DNA of 64,000 bases from assembly GCF_020882245.1 (NCBI RefSeq), contig NC_083599.1, forward strand, positions 77,788,339 to 77,852,338, in the 5' to 3' direction. Position numbers and translations under genes: made by a program. The notes beneath the pieces were generated by a model. It was not told the origin of the DNA, ran no database searches, and saw only the letters and a program-made list of their open reading frames with translations. This document shows positions 34,564-46,640 of the stretch, one piece after another (position 1 is the stretch's first letter; every line of letters starts with the position of its first letter). The stretch comes from Rhopalosiphum padi. Lineage: Eukaryota; Arthropoda; Insecta; Hemiptera; Aphididae.

Positions 34564-35345
34564 ATGTCGGAAACTATTTACAGCGACGCAAAATCGCATG
34601 TTCTTCGTTATATTACTAAATTAAAAAGTTTTGTACAAGCGTCGATTGATTTCAATAATGACCGTACAAATTCTGGTAAACGCGCCAAAATCGCAAAAAT
34701 GATCAGTGAACTTACCCCTCTTCGTATTTCCATTGAGGATGACGTGCAACGAATGGAATCAGCCGTTAATTCAAAAACAGCCCCTGCTGAGATAACAGAT
34801 AATAGTGAAAGTCAAGCGCTTATTACATCCTTCGACAGTCTCTACTACGAGTTAGCTGCCTTTGCTGACGTTCACAAATTGACAATGTCACCGTCTATGA
34901 TCGCAGCTACGACTTCATTCACAAACCAAACTAATAGTATACACAATTTGTCAGCTTTTCAATTACCTAAGCGTAAGTTCCCTACTTTCTCCGGTGTGAT
35001 GACTGAGTGGCAGGGTTTCGAGGATTTGTTCACATCTATTTTATCACACGCTTCTGAACTACCGGACGTTGAACGTTTTGAGTACCTGTCACCTGAAGAT
35101 GTCTCTTACGGGTGAAGCTCTATCACTTGTGTCCCATCTCGCTTTAACAGCTTCCAACTATAGTAGTGCTTGGAAAATCTTGCGTTCCCGCTACGGAAAT
35201 AAGCGTGATCTCGCTCGTGTTCACCTTGATTCTCTGCTCTCTAAACATATAGTCAAATCGACTGATGCCACCTCTATTCAAGAGCAAATAAATATAATCT
35301 TACAGTCATTTTCTACGTCACTGCCAATGAATACAATGTATGGCT
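34564..35345 (+). pseudogene. BEL/Pao gag (DUF1759-type), truncated
   Basis: The ATG at 34564 opens a frame with an alpha-helical N-terminus (LRYITKLKSFVQASIDF) and the DUF1759 core (LPKRKFPTFSGVMTEWQGFE, DLFTSILSHASELPDVERF). A frameshift near 35080-35100, in a short local duplication of ACCTG, moves the reading to SLTGEALSLVSHLALTASNY, AWKILRSRYGNKRDLA. The reading ends at about 35345, where the sequence reverts to the interrupted minus-strand gene. Zinc knuckles, protease, RT and integrase are missing. Confidence 0.88.
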
Positions 35346-36350
35346 GCACAGTTAGTCCATAGTTAAATGCCTTTTCAACTTTGTTGCTTTGGATTGTTTT
35401 CAGCTCATTTGCATTCTAAAACACTATTAATATACAACAGTTATAAATAAAATATAAAATATACCGAAATGCTGATCACAAAAGCTGAAGCTTGTTCTAT
35501 TTTTGAAGGCCTCCAAAACTTTGGTTTTAGATTTTTATTCCCATTTTTTATAACAACATTTACCGGTTGAAATAACAGTGGTATAATTTTTATAGCAGCA
35601 AAGTCGTCTTGTCCTTTAAAAACAAAAATTTAGATATTAGGAATCAATTGATATGATTTAATAGTTAAGTTAAATTATTGCCTGGTATTCTAGGGTTCAT
35701 TAATTTTTTTTTTTTTAAAGTATCTTGAGCACCCGAATTAATGTTATTTCTTTGTACATAAATCTTTAATTTTTGCTTGAATAAATCAAATTTATTAAAA
35801 AGTGACATTCCTTTGTTAGGATAAAATTCTTCAAAATTAATATCAATCTAAAATATATAGTTTAGGCATTTAATAGCACAATAAAAAAAAAAATGATAAA
35901 TTTATTGGGTAGCTAAATAAAAATAATAAGTACTAACTAACAAATGTCCTACAGGCTTTGACAAACCCGGGTATTTAGCTAAACAATTTATATCTCTTTC
36001 CTTGTTAAGTCAATAAGGCGCGGTTTCTTTCCAAAATTGAAGTAGTTGGTTATCTGGATTTGTGTTATGCTTTAACCAATTTAATGATTCTTCAAAATCT
36101 AAATAATAAAATGTATTTATTTTATTTTATTTGAAGTACCTTACCTACTATGAATTTGTTCAATATATTAAAAATGTAAACAATTACTTAAATTTTAATT
36201 TCATTTATTTATAATAATTTATAACCTTTTTCATTGAAAAGATAGGTTATAGAACTTATAATATACTTACTCATGGGTGTGCGCACTGGTGGTGCGAACA
36301 CTACCTGCGGCTTTTTGGTGTTTGTAACAGAAACAAATTGTTTATTCAAT

Positions 36351-36710
36351 TATGTAACTAATTTTACATTTTTTAATAATTTTGGATTTTGGAATAAATT
36401 AATATTGAAAAAGTATAAATGCCATTAGAAATTTTTTTTTATCAATTATCGTACATATGCATTTATAGTAACCACGGTTGTATTTCAGTTTCTATAACTG
36501 CGGACCGTGGTAATTTCATAGAACATATTGTTCTATGGTAGTAAAGTAAGTTGTTCTCATCGCACGTATGATATAGATAATATATATTATTATATTATAT
36601 TATTATCTATAGTAGTATAGTATTTGATATTAGTGATAACAATTGTATTGGTGTTTTTACTTTTTGAAATCTTTATTTTAATCGTCAAACTTTGAGTCGT
36701 ATAACCACGG
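36351..36710. other. Spacer with short palindromes
   Basis: Non-coding, AT-rich. It contains the inverted repeat CATAGAACATATTGTTCTATG near 36518-36538 (described by its arms CATAGAACA/TGTTCTATG) and ACCACGGT/ACCGTGGT motifs near 36470 and 36508. The left TTAA of the next piggyBac element follows. Confidence 0.5.
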
Positions 36711-36967
36711 TTAACCTTCAGTAGGTCGCGCGGGTTATGAGTACCTATTCCGTCGCGCGGGGTAAAAATTTTCCTTGATCATAAACATAACACATTTTTC
36801 TTTAATATTTATTTATTTTAAATTTAATTTTTATTGTATATAACAAAAAAAGAATACGAAATATAATTAATAATTTTAATTTACATTTATTTTGTTATTT
36901 TACGTATTAGACAAATAAATGATATATTATTTTAAACTAATTTAAAAATTATCAACATTATTATTTT

Positions 36968-38370
36968 TTACATCTCACTAAAACACTCTGGACATACTTC
37001 TACTAGGTGGTCTCTGCATATAAGCTTTGCACAATTAGTGTATACTTTTGTTGTTTTTCTATCACGTTGACGGTCAAAAAATTTACATCTTCCTGACGCT
37101 CTTACCCGCTGCTCACCTACTTGTAATGTTGGTTTGTACCCATAAATATTTAGTCGCGTTTTTATATTTTGTGGAAGTGAAAGTACTGTTGCACGATATT
37201 GCAATTGTTATCCATTAGTTGTTTTGCTAATATTTTTAAAAATTGAAGACGAGTATATTTAGTTTGACTGTTTTCGTGATATATAACTTGAGCATTTACC
37301 GCACCGATATTCAAAATTGAATAAAATACTGTAAGTGGCCATCTATTACTTCGTCTTGCAACTGTATAGTTCTCTGTCATCCTGTCCATATTATCAACTG
37401 CTCCTTTTGTGGCATTATAAAATGTTATAATTTCAGGTTTTTTTGCTAAGCCTGTACTTTCATCTATGGTTTTACTATTATGCATTGTTGACAAAACTAG
37501 TACAATTTTATTTTTTTTCGGCATATATGATACTAAAGATTTGTTGTTCTGAAATCCGAAGTAAGAAGAACAAAGTTCCCTATTTTTAGTAAGAAGAAAT
37601 TCTTTTGGAATCTCTCTTTTATTTTTCTTTATTGTAGCTTTCTGTATTATACAGCGACGAATCGTAAGATTATTGAAAATATCAATTATTATTTTTATCG
37701 TTAACATATCGGTAAACTACTATGCGATTGCCGCAACGATTAGTTGGGAAAAATAGTAGATAAATCTAATAATAATATATTATATGGCAAATATGGTATT
37801 CACCCGTCATGTATAAAATTCCAATCAATGCTTTTATTTCTTTGTAGTTGGTATCCGATGCATCACGTTCGCGACTATAACTTGCACGTGCCTATGATTT
37901 ATATATATTAGTGCAATTTACTATTTTATCCAACATGGGCTTGGTAAAAAACACTTGCCAACATTCAAGAACATTTGTTTTGTTTCTAATAATTGGTGAA
38001 ACACCCGATTTTTCGGTAACATAATTTTTTTTAGACGTGCGAACTCTCTGGTTTGGGGCACGTTTATTCCACCTAGTTCCATCTTTTCCGACGAAGTATG
38101 GCAATATTCTCATGCTGAGTGGTAACTTATCATCTGATTCATGGTAATTATCATCATTTGGAATCGCATTATCTACAAAATTATATTCTGTCCTGAGTTT
38201 TCTTCATCAGAAATATCGGATTGTTCAGTATCCGTGTTATGATCTTTTTGTAAAATGTCAACATTATCCTCATTTTCGTCACTTGAGTTTCCTCCCCAAA
38301 TATCGTCATTATCATCGAAATCGTCAATGAACGCTTCAATTCGTCGACGTTCTAATTCATCCATTTTCAA
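36968..38370 (-). pseudogene. piggyBac transposase, internally deleted
   Basis: The N-terminus (38173-38370) is acidic (MDELERRRIEAFIDDFDDND). 37892-38113 continues with KSGVSPIIRNKTNVLECWQV, the beginning of the catalytic domain. The central part with the first catalytic aspartates is missing between about 37892 and 37707. The C-terminal half (37162-37707) has ATKGAVDNMDRMTENYTVAR (last catalytic Asp region) and NRWPLTVFYSILNIGAVNAQ. A frameshift near 37200 separates the Cys-rich tail (36968-37204: C-x-FF, C-x3-C-x2-H, C-x2-C). Catalytically dead. Confidence 0.88.
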
Positions 38371-38444
38371 ATATAATATAAAAGTACGGGAAAAAATAAA
38401 TACGTATTTTGTCGCGCGGGGTAAAAATTTGCCAAACTCGTACT

Positions 38445-39479
38445 GTTCAAGATATAATATTATTATTATCTATCGCGTTATTCCGAGACCAAGTTCGACG
38501 ACCTTTGTACAGATTAAGCTCGGCAAGTTCAACAGTCGTCCCCTCCTCTCTTGCCTATAAGACAACCGTGGACATCCACCTACGCACAGTACGTACTGTT
38601 CTTCCGCCCTACGAGACGTCGCCTTTGTCGCGTGTGCGGCGTTTTTCATTGTGGGCCATTTTGTGCCATTTTTGTGTCATTCGGTATCGTTGACGTAGTT
38701 TTATTAAAAAACGTTTGCGGACCGTTTCTTTAATTATACCGGTTTTTGTATCCTGTCGTGCGGGATATCGCCGCTGTTGTGCGTTGTGCGTGGGCGCATT
38801 TAGTCGTATTTTGGCCGTGTGAGCCGTTGATGCATGATACCGCGTATTAATGCTTATTTATTAATTGCAAGGTTACTGCATCGTCTATGCTATTATTATT
38901 GTGTCGTTGTGCGGGACGTCGTCATTAATCTTCGTTTCATCCCTTGCTGCATTACGAGTACGTGAATTACGTAGTAAAAATATTACGCAAATTAGTGTGT
39001 CAATGACCTGGCGCCTGTCACCTAAAATAGAGTGATATCGGATCCAGTAATTAAACGCAGCAAGTCTGGTGGTCACACTGCGAGGGTATCAGCCGTCGGC
39101 GGAGATTAGCAGCTTATTGGTATCGTTAATTTTGTTTATATACTATCCGTGATAACAGTGTTATCGATCACGTTCATTATTATTATTTATTATTGATTGT
39201 CAGTTATACTATTTTTCTATTTATTTTATTTGGGCGCCCGTATTTTTATTATTCATATTGTGTCTGTGTATTTTATATGACGAGTGTTACAATATATATT
39301 TATAGCACGACGGTGCAAATAAATTAATAGTTTATTCGTTATAATATTGGTCACCCACTCCATGTACGATAGCTTCCTATATAGTCTGGGTTTTTATTAG
39401 CTTGCCATCCTAGGCTAACCGCCTTACGTAGGAGCCTGGTGGTACACGTACACTTACACTTCTAGCGCTGGTATTGAAC
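38445..39479. mobile_element. LTR-like insertion (probable solo LTR) in the piggyBac element
   Basis: The inserted block begins GTTCAA and ends TTGAAC and is flanked by a perfect 5-bp duplication GTACT (38440-38444, 39480-39484). It is GC-richer than its surroundings, has no coding capacity, and holds a TATA-like CCTATAAGAC near 38555 and AATAAA near 39319, as expected of an LTR promoter and poly(A) site. The ends are not the usual TG...CA unless shifted by one base, so the LTR identity is inferred. Confidence 0.6.
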
Positions 39480-39663
39480 GTACTAACAGATAAAACATTG
39501 AACAAACTTAATATAATCTAATCCAACACTCTTATACCAACCTAAATAATATTAAAACATCGATTAAAATTAGTGGGGTAAAAAATTACCCCACGCGACC
39601 TACTGAAGGTTAAAGATATACTTATATACTTGTTATATATTTATCTTTAATCGTGTATAAAAT

Positions 39664-41940
39664 ATGAGTGAAAAAAGAAAAAACACATTATTTAGTTTCT
39701 TTCAAAAAAAATAAAAATGTAGTGATGATACTAATACTATTACTAATAGTATTGTTGAGAATTCAAAAGGTAAGTAAATATCTAACTGGCTCCATCAATT
39801 TAAATTTCAATAAATTATTATTTATTATTGTTATATTGTCAACATTTTTATTAATTATTTAGATGATTTGGATCTAGGCGGTAAAACAAATCCGAGAACG
39901 TTGCGGCGAAGATCAAACCTGAACAGAGGCTATGATCGACGACAACACCGTAGTTTATCAAATAGACAACTGCACACCTCGATACCAGTCGCACCTCCTG
40001 CAGAACGGTCGACTACCAGCGGCTTTACACGCGGTGTTACCACTCTTGCCATCGGTCACGCAGTGTCTCTCGTGGTTGCGGCAGTGCCCCCAATTCCCTC
40101 AATCGAACTGCCATTGCGATTGACCATAAAAAAGTCCTTTTCAGGACTATTAACACAGGCCCTCCCGGCGCGCCTATTCAGGCATTCGCTCTGAGCTGTG
40201 ACTTACATAAGACCGCAGGAAGGTACTGCGAGCTCATCCCAATTTATTGTAAATAATTATATATAATATGAGCCCCTAATAAATTTTATTATAGTAGCAC
40301 CTCTATAGGTCCGATACCGCCCGTAACGCCTGCTTACTCAAGCCGGCTGTACGGCCCGGATTAAAAATACCTATCCACATAAATGTAAAAATAAAAATAC
40401 GTGATACCATAATAATTGGCATTATAAATTATTTCTCAAAGATAGGTCGTCGAACACCGGCGTACCGTATCATCATTCATACTAATGGTTAATAAAACTA
40501 TTACATTATTTATTGTTTCTTATAAAAATAATAACTTATAGAGCAAGAAAAAACATCTGGACTACCATGCCATCCTGATGACCCAGCAAATATTTTACCA
40601 ACTTTTCAGTTAGAACTTAAGTCTCGCATTCACCGTGGACCTTATCAACCAGTACTTTATTTTTATCCCAGAACAAAGTTTGGTAAAAATGATAGAAGTT
40701 TCATTAAAATCCTGGTTTTCAACATTTAAATGGATTGAATATAGTCCTATGATGGATAGAATTTTTTGATTTTCATGTTGAGTTTTTGATGCTTCTGATG
40801 GCCGAAATAGTGGACAAATCGATAGGACTTTTTCTCACATAAGTTTTTAAAATTTGAATAATGCGACATCCAGATTAAGAGAACATCAAAAATCTAAGTA
40901 CCATATAAACAGCACAGAATCACTAGCAAATTATTTGAACTCAAAATCAATAAATTGATGTTGTGTAAGAGGAATCCAGAATTAAAACTTTACAACAAAG
41001 AGAAAAACAACGTCTTCTTAACCGTAGCATTCTACATCGTTTAATAGACATTACAATTTGTTTGGCTAAAAGTGGCAAACTTTTTCGAGGACATCAAGAT
41101 AACTCAACAAGTGTAAGTAAAGGATTATTCTTAGATTTTCTGGATGTATTAAAAAAATATGATGTTACACTTAGAGATCATCTAACCCATGGCAAGAAAA
41201 ATGCATCATATTTAAGTAATAGAATACAAAACGACTTGCCACAATCTATCAACAATGTTATGAAAAGAAAAATTGCGTTAAATGTATGTAATAAATCAGT
41301 GTCAGTATGTACTGATGAAACTAGTGATGTGGGTCATTATGAGCAAATGGCTGTAATTATAAGATATTTTGATGATGAAAAGAACAAACCTGTTAAAACA
41401 TTTATTGGCGTTCTTTATCAACTTTTAGTAATCTAACTACAAAAATTAGTGAAAATAATGTGACTTGGCAATCAGTTTTATTTGTGTGTTTCGACGGCGC
41501 TAGTGCAATGTCTGGAAAAATAAATGGAGTTTAAATGAAAGTCAAAGAGGTTAACTCAAAAGTACAGTATGTAATGAGTTTTCATTTTATTTTTTCATTA
41601 ACCGTCTTAAAACCTATAATGGTTAAAATACGTATTGTAAGTGCAAGTTTACAATCACCAAATTTGGATCTTTTAACTGCCGTTCAATTAATAAATGGTC
41701 TAAAAAATTCATTAACCAAGTTTAGATCTGATGACAATTATTTCACAAGTTTGTATAACAAAGTTTTAGAAGTCTGTAATGAACACAATATAGAAATGCC
41801 AAGTGTAAAAAAACGAAAAATATCAAAAAAAATTAACGACAGCAATACACAGTATATCAGCACTGACAAAAAAAGTGAACGGAAAAGAAAATTGGTGTAG
41901 TAATTGGTGAAGAGTTTTCATCCGATAAAACGCAATACGC
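39664..41940 (+). pseudogene. ZMYM1-like hAT transposase (zf-TTF, DUF4371), decayed copy
   Basis: A first exon from about 39664 (MSEKRKNTLFSFFQKK, then a stop) ends at a GTAAGT donor near 39770. The zf-TTF finger region (EQEKTSGLPCHPDDPANI, QPVLYFYPRTKFG, SWFSTFKWIEYSP, LREHQKSKYH) lies in 40541-40960 with frameshifts. The DUF4371 part (SGKLFRGHQD, HLTHGKKNASYLSNRIQN, SVCTDETSDVGHYEQMAVI, VCFDGASAMSGKINGV) covers 40980-41540. A deletion then jumps to SPNLDLLTAVQLINGLKNSL and SLYNKVLEVCNEHNIEMPS (41640-41900). Several stops and frameshifts. The dimerisation domain is missing. Confidence 0.82.
39880..40540. other. GC-richer insert between hAT exons, unassigned
   Basis: Within the hAT relic, 39880-40200 is markedly GC-richer than the flanks and has overlapping open frames with no domain I recognise. 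A poly(A)-signal-like AATAAA lies near 40278. It may be a retroelement 3' end or an LTR piece inserted between exon 2 and the zf-TTF exon. No clear TSD was found. Confidence 0.35.
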
Positions 41941-42010
41941 ATATTCCTTTGTTGGAAGAACTTTCTTCACAGGTGACCTCAAATAAATTTCTTTTGCATG
42001 TTACATGCAT

Positions 42011-42730
42011 GGTAAACGGTCACTTTGTACTGTCCATTGTTTAAAATGCAGAACGCGGACACTTTGTACTATTATATACATAAAGTATATATATTATAAA
42101 TATAAGTTTTATACATCAGTAGTAACTAATAATTATGTATAGTGTTAATTATTAAAATGTTTATTATTTTTATTTTTATTAGCTAATATTCTAAAAATTT
42201 GTAATAGTAAAAACTATTACTAAACTATTTTCATATTATATTACCTTTTGACTTATTTATATTGTACACATTTTTTCAATATATTTTATTTTTTGACGTT
42301 AGACATTTATTTCAAATTTGACATATTTCTATATTATCCTATTTTTATTTTTATTTTTTATTAGCTAATAATATAAAAATCATTACATCTAAATACTATT
42401 TATATATTATACTACTTTTTGATATTTTTTTGATATTTATATTGTACACATTTTTACATGAAGTTTGAATGATATTATTGATTATTTTTTTATTTAGATT
42501 ATTATTATACAAATATAATCAATATTTTATAACAATTTTATTTTTATTTTTTCTATTTTAATAATTAACACTATACATAATTATTAGTTACTACTTATGT
42601 ATAAAACTTATATTTATAGTATATAATAGTATAAAGTGTCCGCGTTCTGCAAAGTACCTTTTTACCAGACCGTACAAAGTGTCAGCGTTTCGCACTTTTA
42701 ATGCCTGACCGTACAAAGTGACCTAGAACC
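42011..42730. mobile_element. Foldback/MITE-like element with ~150-bp inverted arms
   Basis: The left arm (42011-~42160) and right arm (~42555-42730) are inverted copies. The shared segments include GCAGAACGCGGACACTTT and AGTAACTAATAATTATGTAT. CACTTTGTAC motifs recur near both ends (two on the left, three on the right, inverted). The right arm has an extra ~40-bp segment. There is no coding capacity, and no convincing duplication at the borders. It separates the two hAT fragments of this region. Confidence 0.82.
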
Positions 42731-42771
42731 ATGATTCAGTAATACTTTTAATTTAATTGTTTTCAGCAGTT

Positions 42772-43920
42772 GTTGATGCTCTTGAAAAGATTAGTGTATG
42801 GTTGGACATAGAAACATCATCTAAAGCAAATCGACTTTTTGATGCCATAAAAAAATCAGAATTTATAATATTTATTCGTATTATTGGAAAAATATTTGCT
42901 ATTAGTCTTCCTTTGAGTGCAATTGACGAATTGCATACAGAGAATATTGCAGTGGCGGCTCGCCGGGTGAGGTAAGTGAGGCACAGCCTCACCTGAAATT
43001 TACCATTCTAATAATTTATTATAAGCCTATTATCAGTATCTAATAATATTTCAAAATATTAAAATAAACATAATTTATATTTTTTTTTTTAAATCGTAAA
43101 AGACAAAACCTAATGGTAAAAAACTGATAACATACAAATTTGGCGCGAAAGGGCGAAGTACTGCGCCAGTACCGGTGTACGGCACTACATACTCCACGCC
43201 CCGCGGTCACAGCCATAGGAGAGTATACTACTGTCTAGTGTCTACTACCACTAGAGCGGGGCCGCGAAGTGACGTGACGAAATATTATATGAATACTCGG
43301 TAGATGGTGTTTACGAAGCGAACCGATGAGGCCCGAGAGGCAAAAATTTTTATGCTTCAGTTAGGTATTGAAATAATAACATTATGTAGTGGGGGTAAAT
43401 TGGAAATAAAGTATATACGGTAGAATGAGGCTGATATAAATTAGCCTCAGTGGTATTAATCATTCTGTGCAATCTAAACGACAAAACTGCAGATAATAGG
43501 AATTGATAATACATCCGTATGCTCCATAAGTTATTACTTACCCTACTATTTTTATAGATAATAATTTATCATTTATCAGTCAATATTAATTTAAATCATA
43601 GACATGATATAATAATATAAATAATATACATTCTGTGTCTATGATTTAAATGATACAAATCTAGCTATTTTAACCATAGACTTATTATATTATTTGTCTT
43701 TACGATTTTAGGACATTATACTACTATAGTTAGAATCGTTTTACGTTATTCGCTAAATTCGTTTTTTTTATTGCAGTTTGTTATTGGAATAATTAATTAA
43801 AATTTCTATCGAAATATTGAATATGTTCCCGTTCAACGATGTGGTTATAAATATCTGCCTCACCACTCACGAGACCCACGAGCCGCCACTGTAATATTGA
43901 TCTTAATATTATTTTTTTTG
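42772..43920 (+). pseudogene. Second ZMYM1-like hAT fragment, split by a short hAT
   Basis: After an AG acceptor near 42770 the frame reads VVDALEKISVWLDIETSSKA, SEFIIFIRIIGKIFAISLPL, DELHTENI. It is cut by the 941-bp hAT at 42950 and resumes after it with DLNII. In ZMYM1-like hAT proteins this segment normally precedes the VQLINGLK segment, which here lies upstream at 41690, so the order is inverted relative to the family. Confidence 0.7.
42950..43890. mobile_element. Non-autonomous hAT (941 bp)
   Basis: The TIR CAGTGGCGGCTCG is perfect (42950-42962, 43878-43890). The flanking 8 bp are GAATATTG and TAATATTG, one mismatch. Inward, both ends continue with GTGAGG/CCTCAC-type sequence. There is no coding capacity. 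It sits inside the second ZMYM1-like hAT fragment and is younger than it. Confidence 0.9.
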
Positions 43921-46387
43921 TACCTAATTACACTAATTATTATATTCAGAAACTACAATTTTATTATATTATAAACAATATACCTATACATAAACATAAT
44001 TCTATAAGTGTCTAATGTGGGGGGGGTGGTAAATAAAAATGTTGGCCACTCAAGAAAAATATTGGCCATAACTGTGACACCCGAATTATTTAATCCTAGC
44101 TACGTGCCTGCCGCGGATTAAAACGCGGCGTGTTGCATCCATCGTGTATAGCTACTCCGATATAAGACAATGAATTTTGAATTCGACGGAAAACGCGGCG
44201 GAATACGCCGTATATAGCCGGGGCCTTATATATTATATAAATGATATGATATGTTTTAATATTTGTTAAAATTGGTTTTTCGTTGTATAGTTATAGTTTT
44301 TTAGAATTCTTAAAATAGATTAGATGTGCGCGATACGGCCGTGCGTATGATCTGGCGTGCGGCGGTGCGGGTCATTCCAAATATGGTATTATATCAAAGA
44401 GACTGTGATGCATCGTCACCAATTATTGGCGCGTGGGTACAAGGGAAATATTAGTGTAAGTGGGGTTTACTATATAGGCTATGAGAATTGTCTCGCCATT
44501 AGGATTTGCTCAATAATTATCGATATCGCTATCGCGTTGTCACGCCGACGTCATCGTCTACTGTAAATCGTGATAGCTAATAGACGATAGGTACCTACTA
44601 CCTATACGTACCTATACCTTACTACGTGTTTAATCTCAAAAATATTCAAACTATTTCATTAGAAATTCATAAAATGTCTTCTCCGACAATTTTGATATTT
44701 TGTAATACTCATTTTTAAAATAAATAATACTCGTAAATAAACAAAATAACAGTAGGTATTTATACTTGAAATTTTCAAAATTCTTTAACTCTTTTTGAGC
44801 TATTTATATAGGCATGACAAATATTCATCTATTTAATTTTTTTTCTTCCATAAATGGTTCAACATTTTGAACATTTAATACAAGATCCTATATAACTTAT
44901 TTTTTATGTGCATAAAAATATTAAAAATACATAAGCGCAATTTTTTATAAATGCATTTGAAGTTTAAGCTTCATTTTAGTCCCTTAAATTGTGTTTATGC
45001 ATATAATATCGACTTAAATAATAAATAATACTAAAAACATTTAAAGTTTTCCTAATTGTTTCCCACAATGAACGCAGGATAATTAATTATTAGCACCAGT
45101 CACTATTTTTTGTAAATTTTGCTACTACACACTTAATTTTTTTTTGTTTGCATATCTAGACAAACATCTTTTAAGGGTTATCACTAGTAAACATAAACTT
45201 TTTATCGTCTATTTGTCATTTGCTACTGCACACAAAAATAAGGGCTGATCAGCACCTAAGGAAAAGTTCCACAACAGGTTTGATTATACATTTATACCAC
45301 AGAATAGATTAAATTCTTAAATCTATTCGGTGATTATACCTTAGAATTGTGCCTTGAGGCTTGAATTAAAATAAAAATGAATTAAATTATATAATACTTA
45401 TTTAATTATTAAAAAAAATATTCATGTTTTATAAAAATATTGTTTTGGATACGAATTGCACAAATGTCTTCATTCAAGAACTCAGTTTTTTTTTTATATC
45501 AGTTTTTGTTTTTGATAGATTCATTTTACGTACGAAGATGAATTTTCAGTCTAGGATAACTAGTAGGATATATTATATGATAACTTATATTTAAATAATT
45601 GTGATATACCTACTGTTATTTTACTTGATTTCGTAAAAAAATTAATTTCATATGCTAATAATTTTTTTTCTATATTGCGTTGGAATTTTTTTTTATTGTT
45701 ATTTGAAGAAAAAGTTGTGGGTATCCTCGTGTTGGGTTTTTTAACCATAGATATAAATTACAAAAATGTTATGAATTTTCAACTTCAAAATGCCTTTCTT
45801 CTTTTCGCGATTTTGATATATTTTGTAAACATTTGAAGTTTTAATGCTTATAAGCAAAAGTTATGACTAACGATTTTTGATTTTATTTTATTATTATAAG
45901 AACAACTTATAATAAACCTTATATTAAATTTTAAAGATTTTTTGAAAGCTGAATTTTTTTTATTGGTACCAATTTCAAGAAAAAAAAAATTAGTAAAATC
46001 GAAAATTTCAATGGTCTATAAATAGTTTAAACAAATTCTAAATATTTTGAAAATGTAATCATACATATTACATATATAACATAATATATAATATATAATA
46101 ATAATAATAATATTATATATAATATATAATCAAAAACCGATATTGTCGAAAGTGGTTATATGTAAAAATTCCCGTTTTTCCGTCATTTTTTCAGGGTTTT
46201 TCCTGACGCTTTTGAAAACTACTGCACATTATATTTTACTTTTGACCCCAAAGTACTAACTAGTTTCAATTTCCTTTTCAAACTTTCAAAGAGGGGCTGA
46301 AGTCAAAAATCAAAGCACTATTACTACTATAAAACGTGATGACAGACTCAAAAATCAAAAAAATCAAAACATACATATACGTAATAC
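43921..46387. other. Non-coding stretch with dispersed-repeat character
   Basis: No supported gene in about 2.4 kb. A GC-richer block (44090-44230 and 44320-44560, with repeated AAACGCGG motifs) is followed by T-rich sequence to 46300 of a kind often multi-copy in aphids. A near-palindromic AT block lies at 46070-46130 (TATAATATATAATA and its inverse). Short frames were judged chance. Confidence 0.45.
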
Positions 46388-46508
46388 ATATGTACCAGGG
46401 GCGTAGCGTGCAAGCTAAGCACTGTAAGCACTGCTTACACTTTAAATCAAAGGAATAATAAAATAGATCACAACTAATATTAAGAGGACGTGGCACCCCA
46501 GAAAAATA

Positions 46509-46640
46509 TGCCGTAAAAACATGTTTTCGTACTTCCAATAATACGGCTTACTGAAGGGTTTTACGAGAAAAACACCTATTATGAAATTTGTAGAGGAGAA
46601 TTTTATCTAGAATCGTATAGAGCCTGATTTTCGATATTTT
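46509..46640 (+). repeat. Left long inverted repeat of the piggyBac-like element
   Basis: About 125 bp, starting CCGTAAAAACATGTTTTCG, is repeated in inverse orientation at ~49680-49800 with few differences, including CCAATAATACGGCTTACTG and TAGAGGAGAATTTTATC. The outer 30 bp adjoining the TTAA have no counterpart beyond the right copy. Confidence 0.85.

Larger units (their letters stand above)
33035..36350 (-). pseudogene. Unassigned multi-exon transposon-linked gene, split by a BEL/Pao insertion
   Basis: Exon-like pieces on the minus strand read in order: ~36285-36350 (KKPQVVFAPPVRTP), ~36000-36105 (DFEESLNWLKHNTNPDNQ, an in-frame stop, then KYPGLSKPVGHLL), ~35740-35850 (INFEEFYPNKGMSLFNKFD), ~35490-35630 (QDDFAAIKIIPLLFQP and FWRPSKIEQASAFVISI) and ~35350-35415 (NANELKTIQSNKVEKAFNYG). 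Beyond the retroelement follow ~33200-33261 (VVNDIHYKLESPVKALDV) and 33035-33200 (NLKYPPEAEKIWYLIQNIFF). The family, with WRPS-x-E and YPPEAEKIW blocks, is frequent in insect genomes but has no function I can name. Stops, a frameshift near 33190 and the insertion make it dead. Confidence 0.6.
36711..39613 (-). mobile_element. piggyBac element with LTR-like insertion
   Basis: TTAA at both borders (36711-36714, 39610-39613) is followed inward by the inverted repeat CCTTCAGTAGGTCGCG. Subterminal copies of GTCGCGCGGGGTAAAAATTT lie near 36752 and 38411, and a related palindromic GTGGGGTAAAAAATTACCCC lies near 39573. A piggyBac transposase gene on the minus strand is internally deleted and frameshifted. 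A separate 1035-bp insertion (38445-39479) lies upstream of the gene. Confidence 0.9.

Noticed and set aside
38255..38733. Several short plus-strand frames
   Set aside because: They span the piggyBac N-terminus antisense and the LTR-like insertion; no homology-like features.
44320..44570. GC-richer block as a possible tRNA or host exon
   Set aside because: No cloverleaf with TTCRA-type T-loop was found, and the open frame (44357-44566) lacks any domain.
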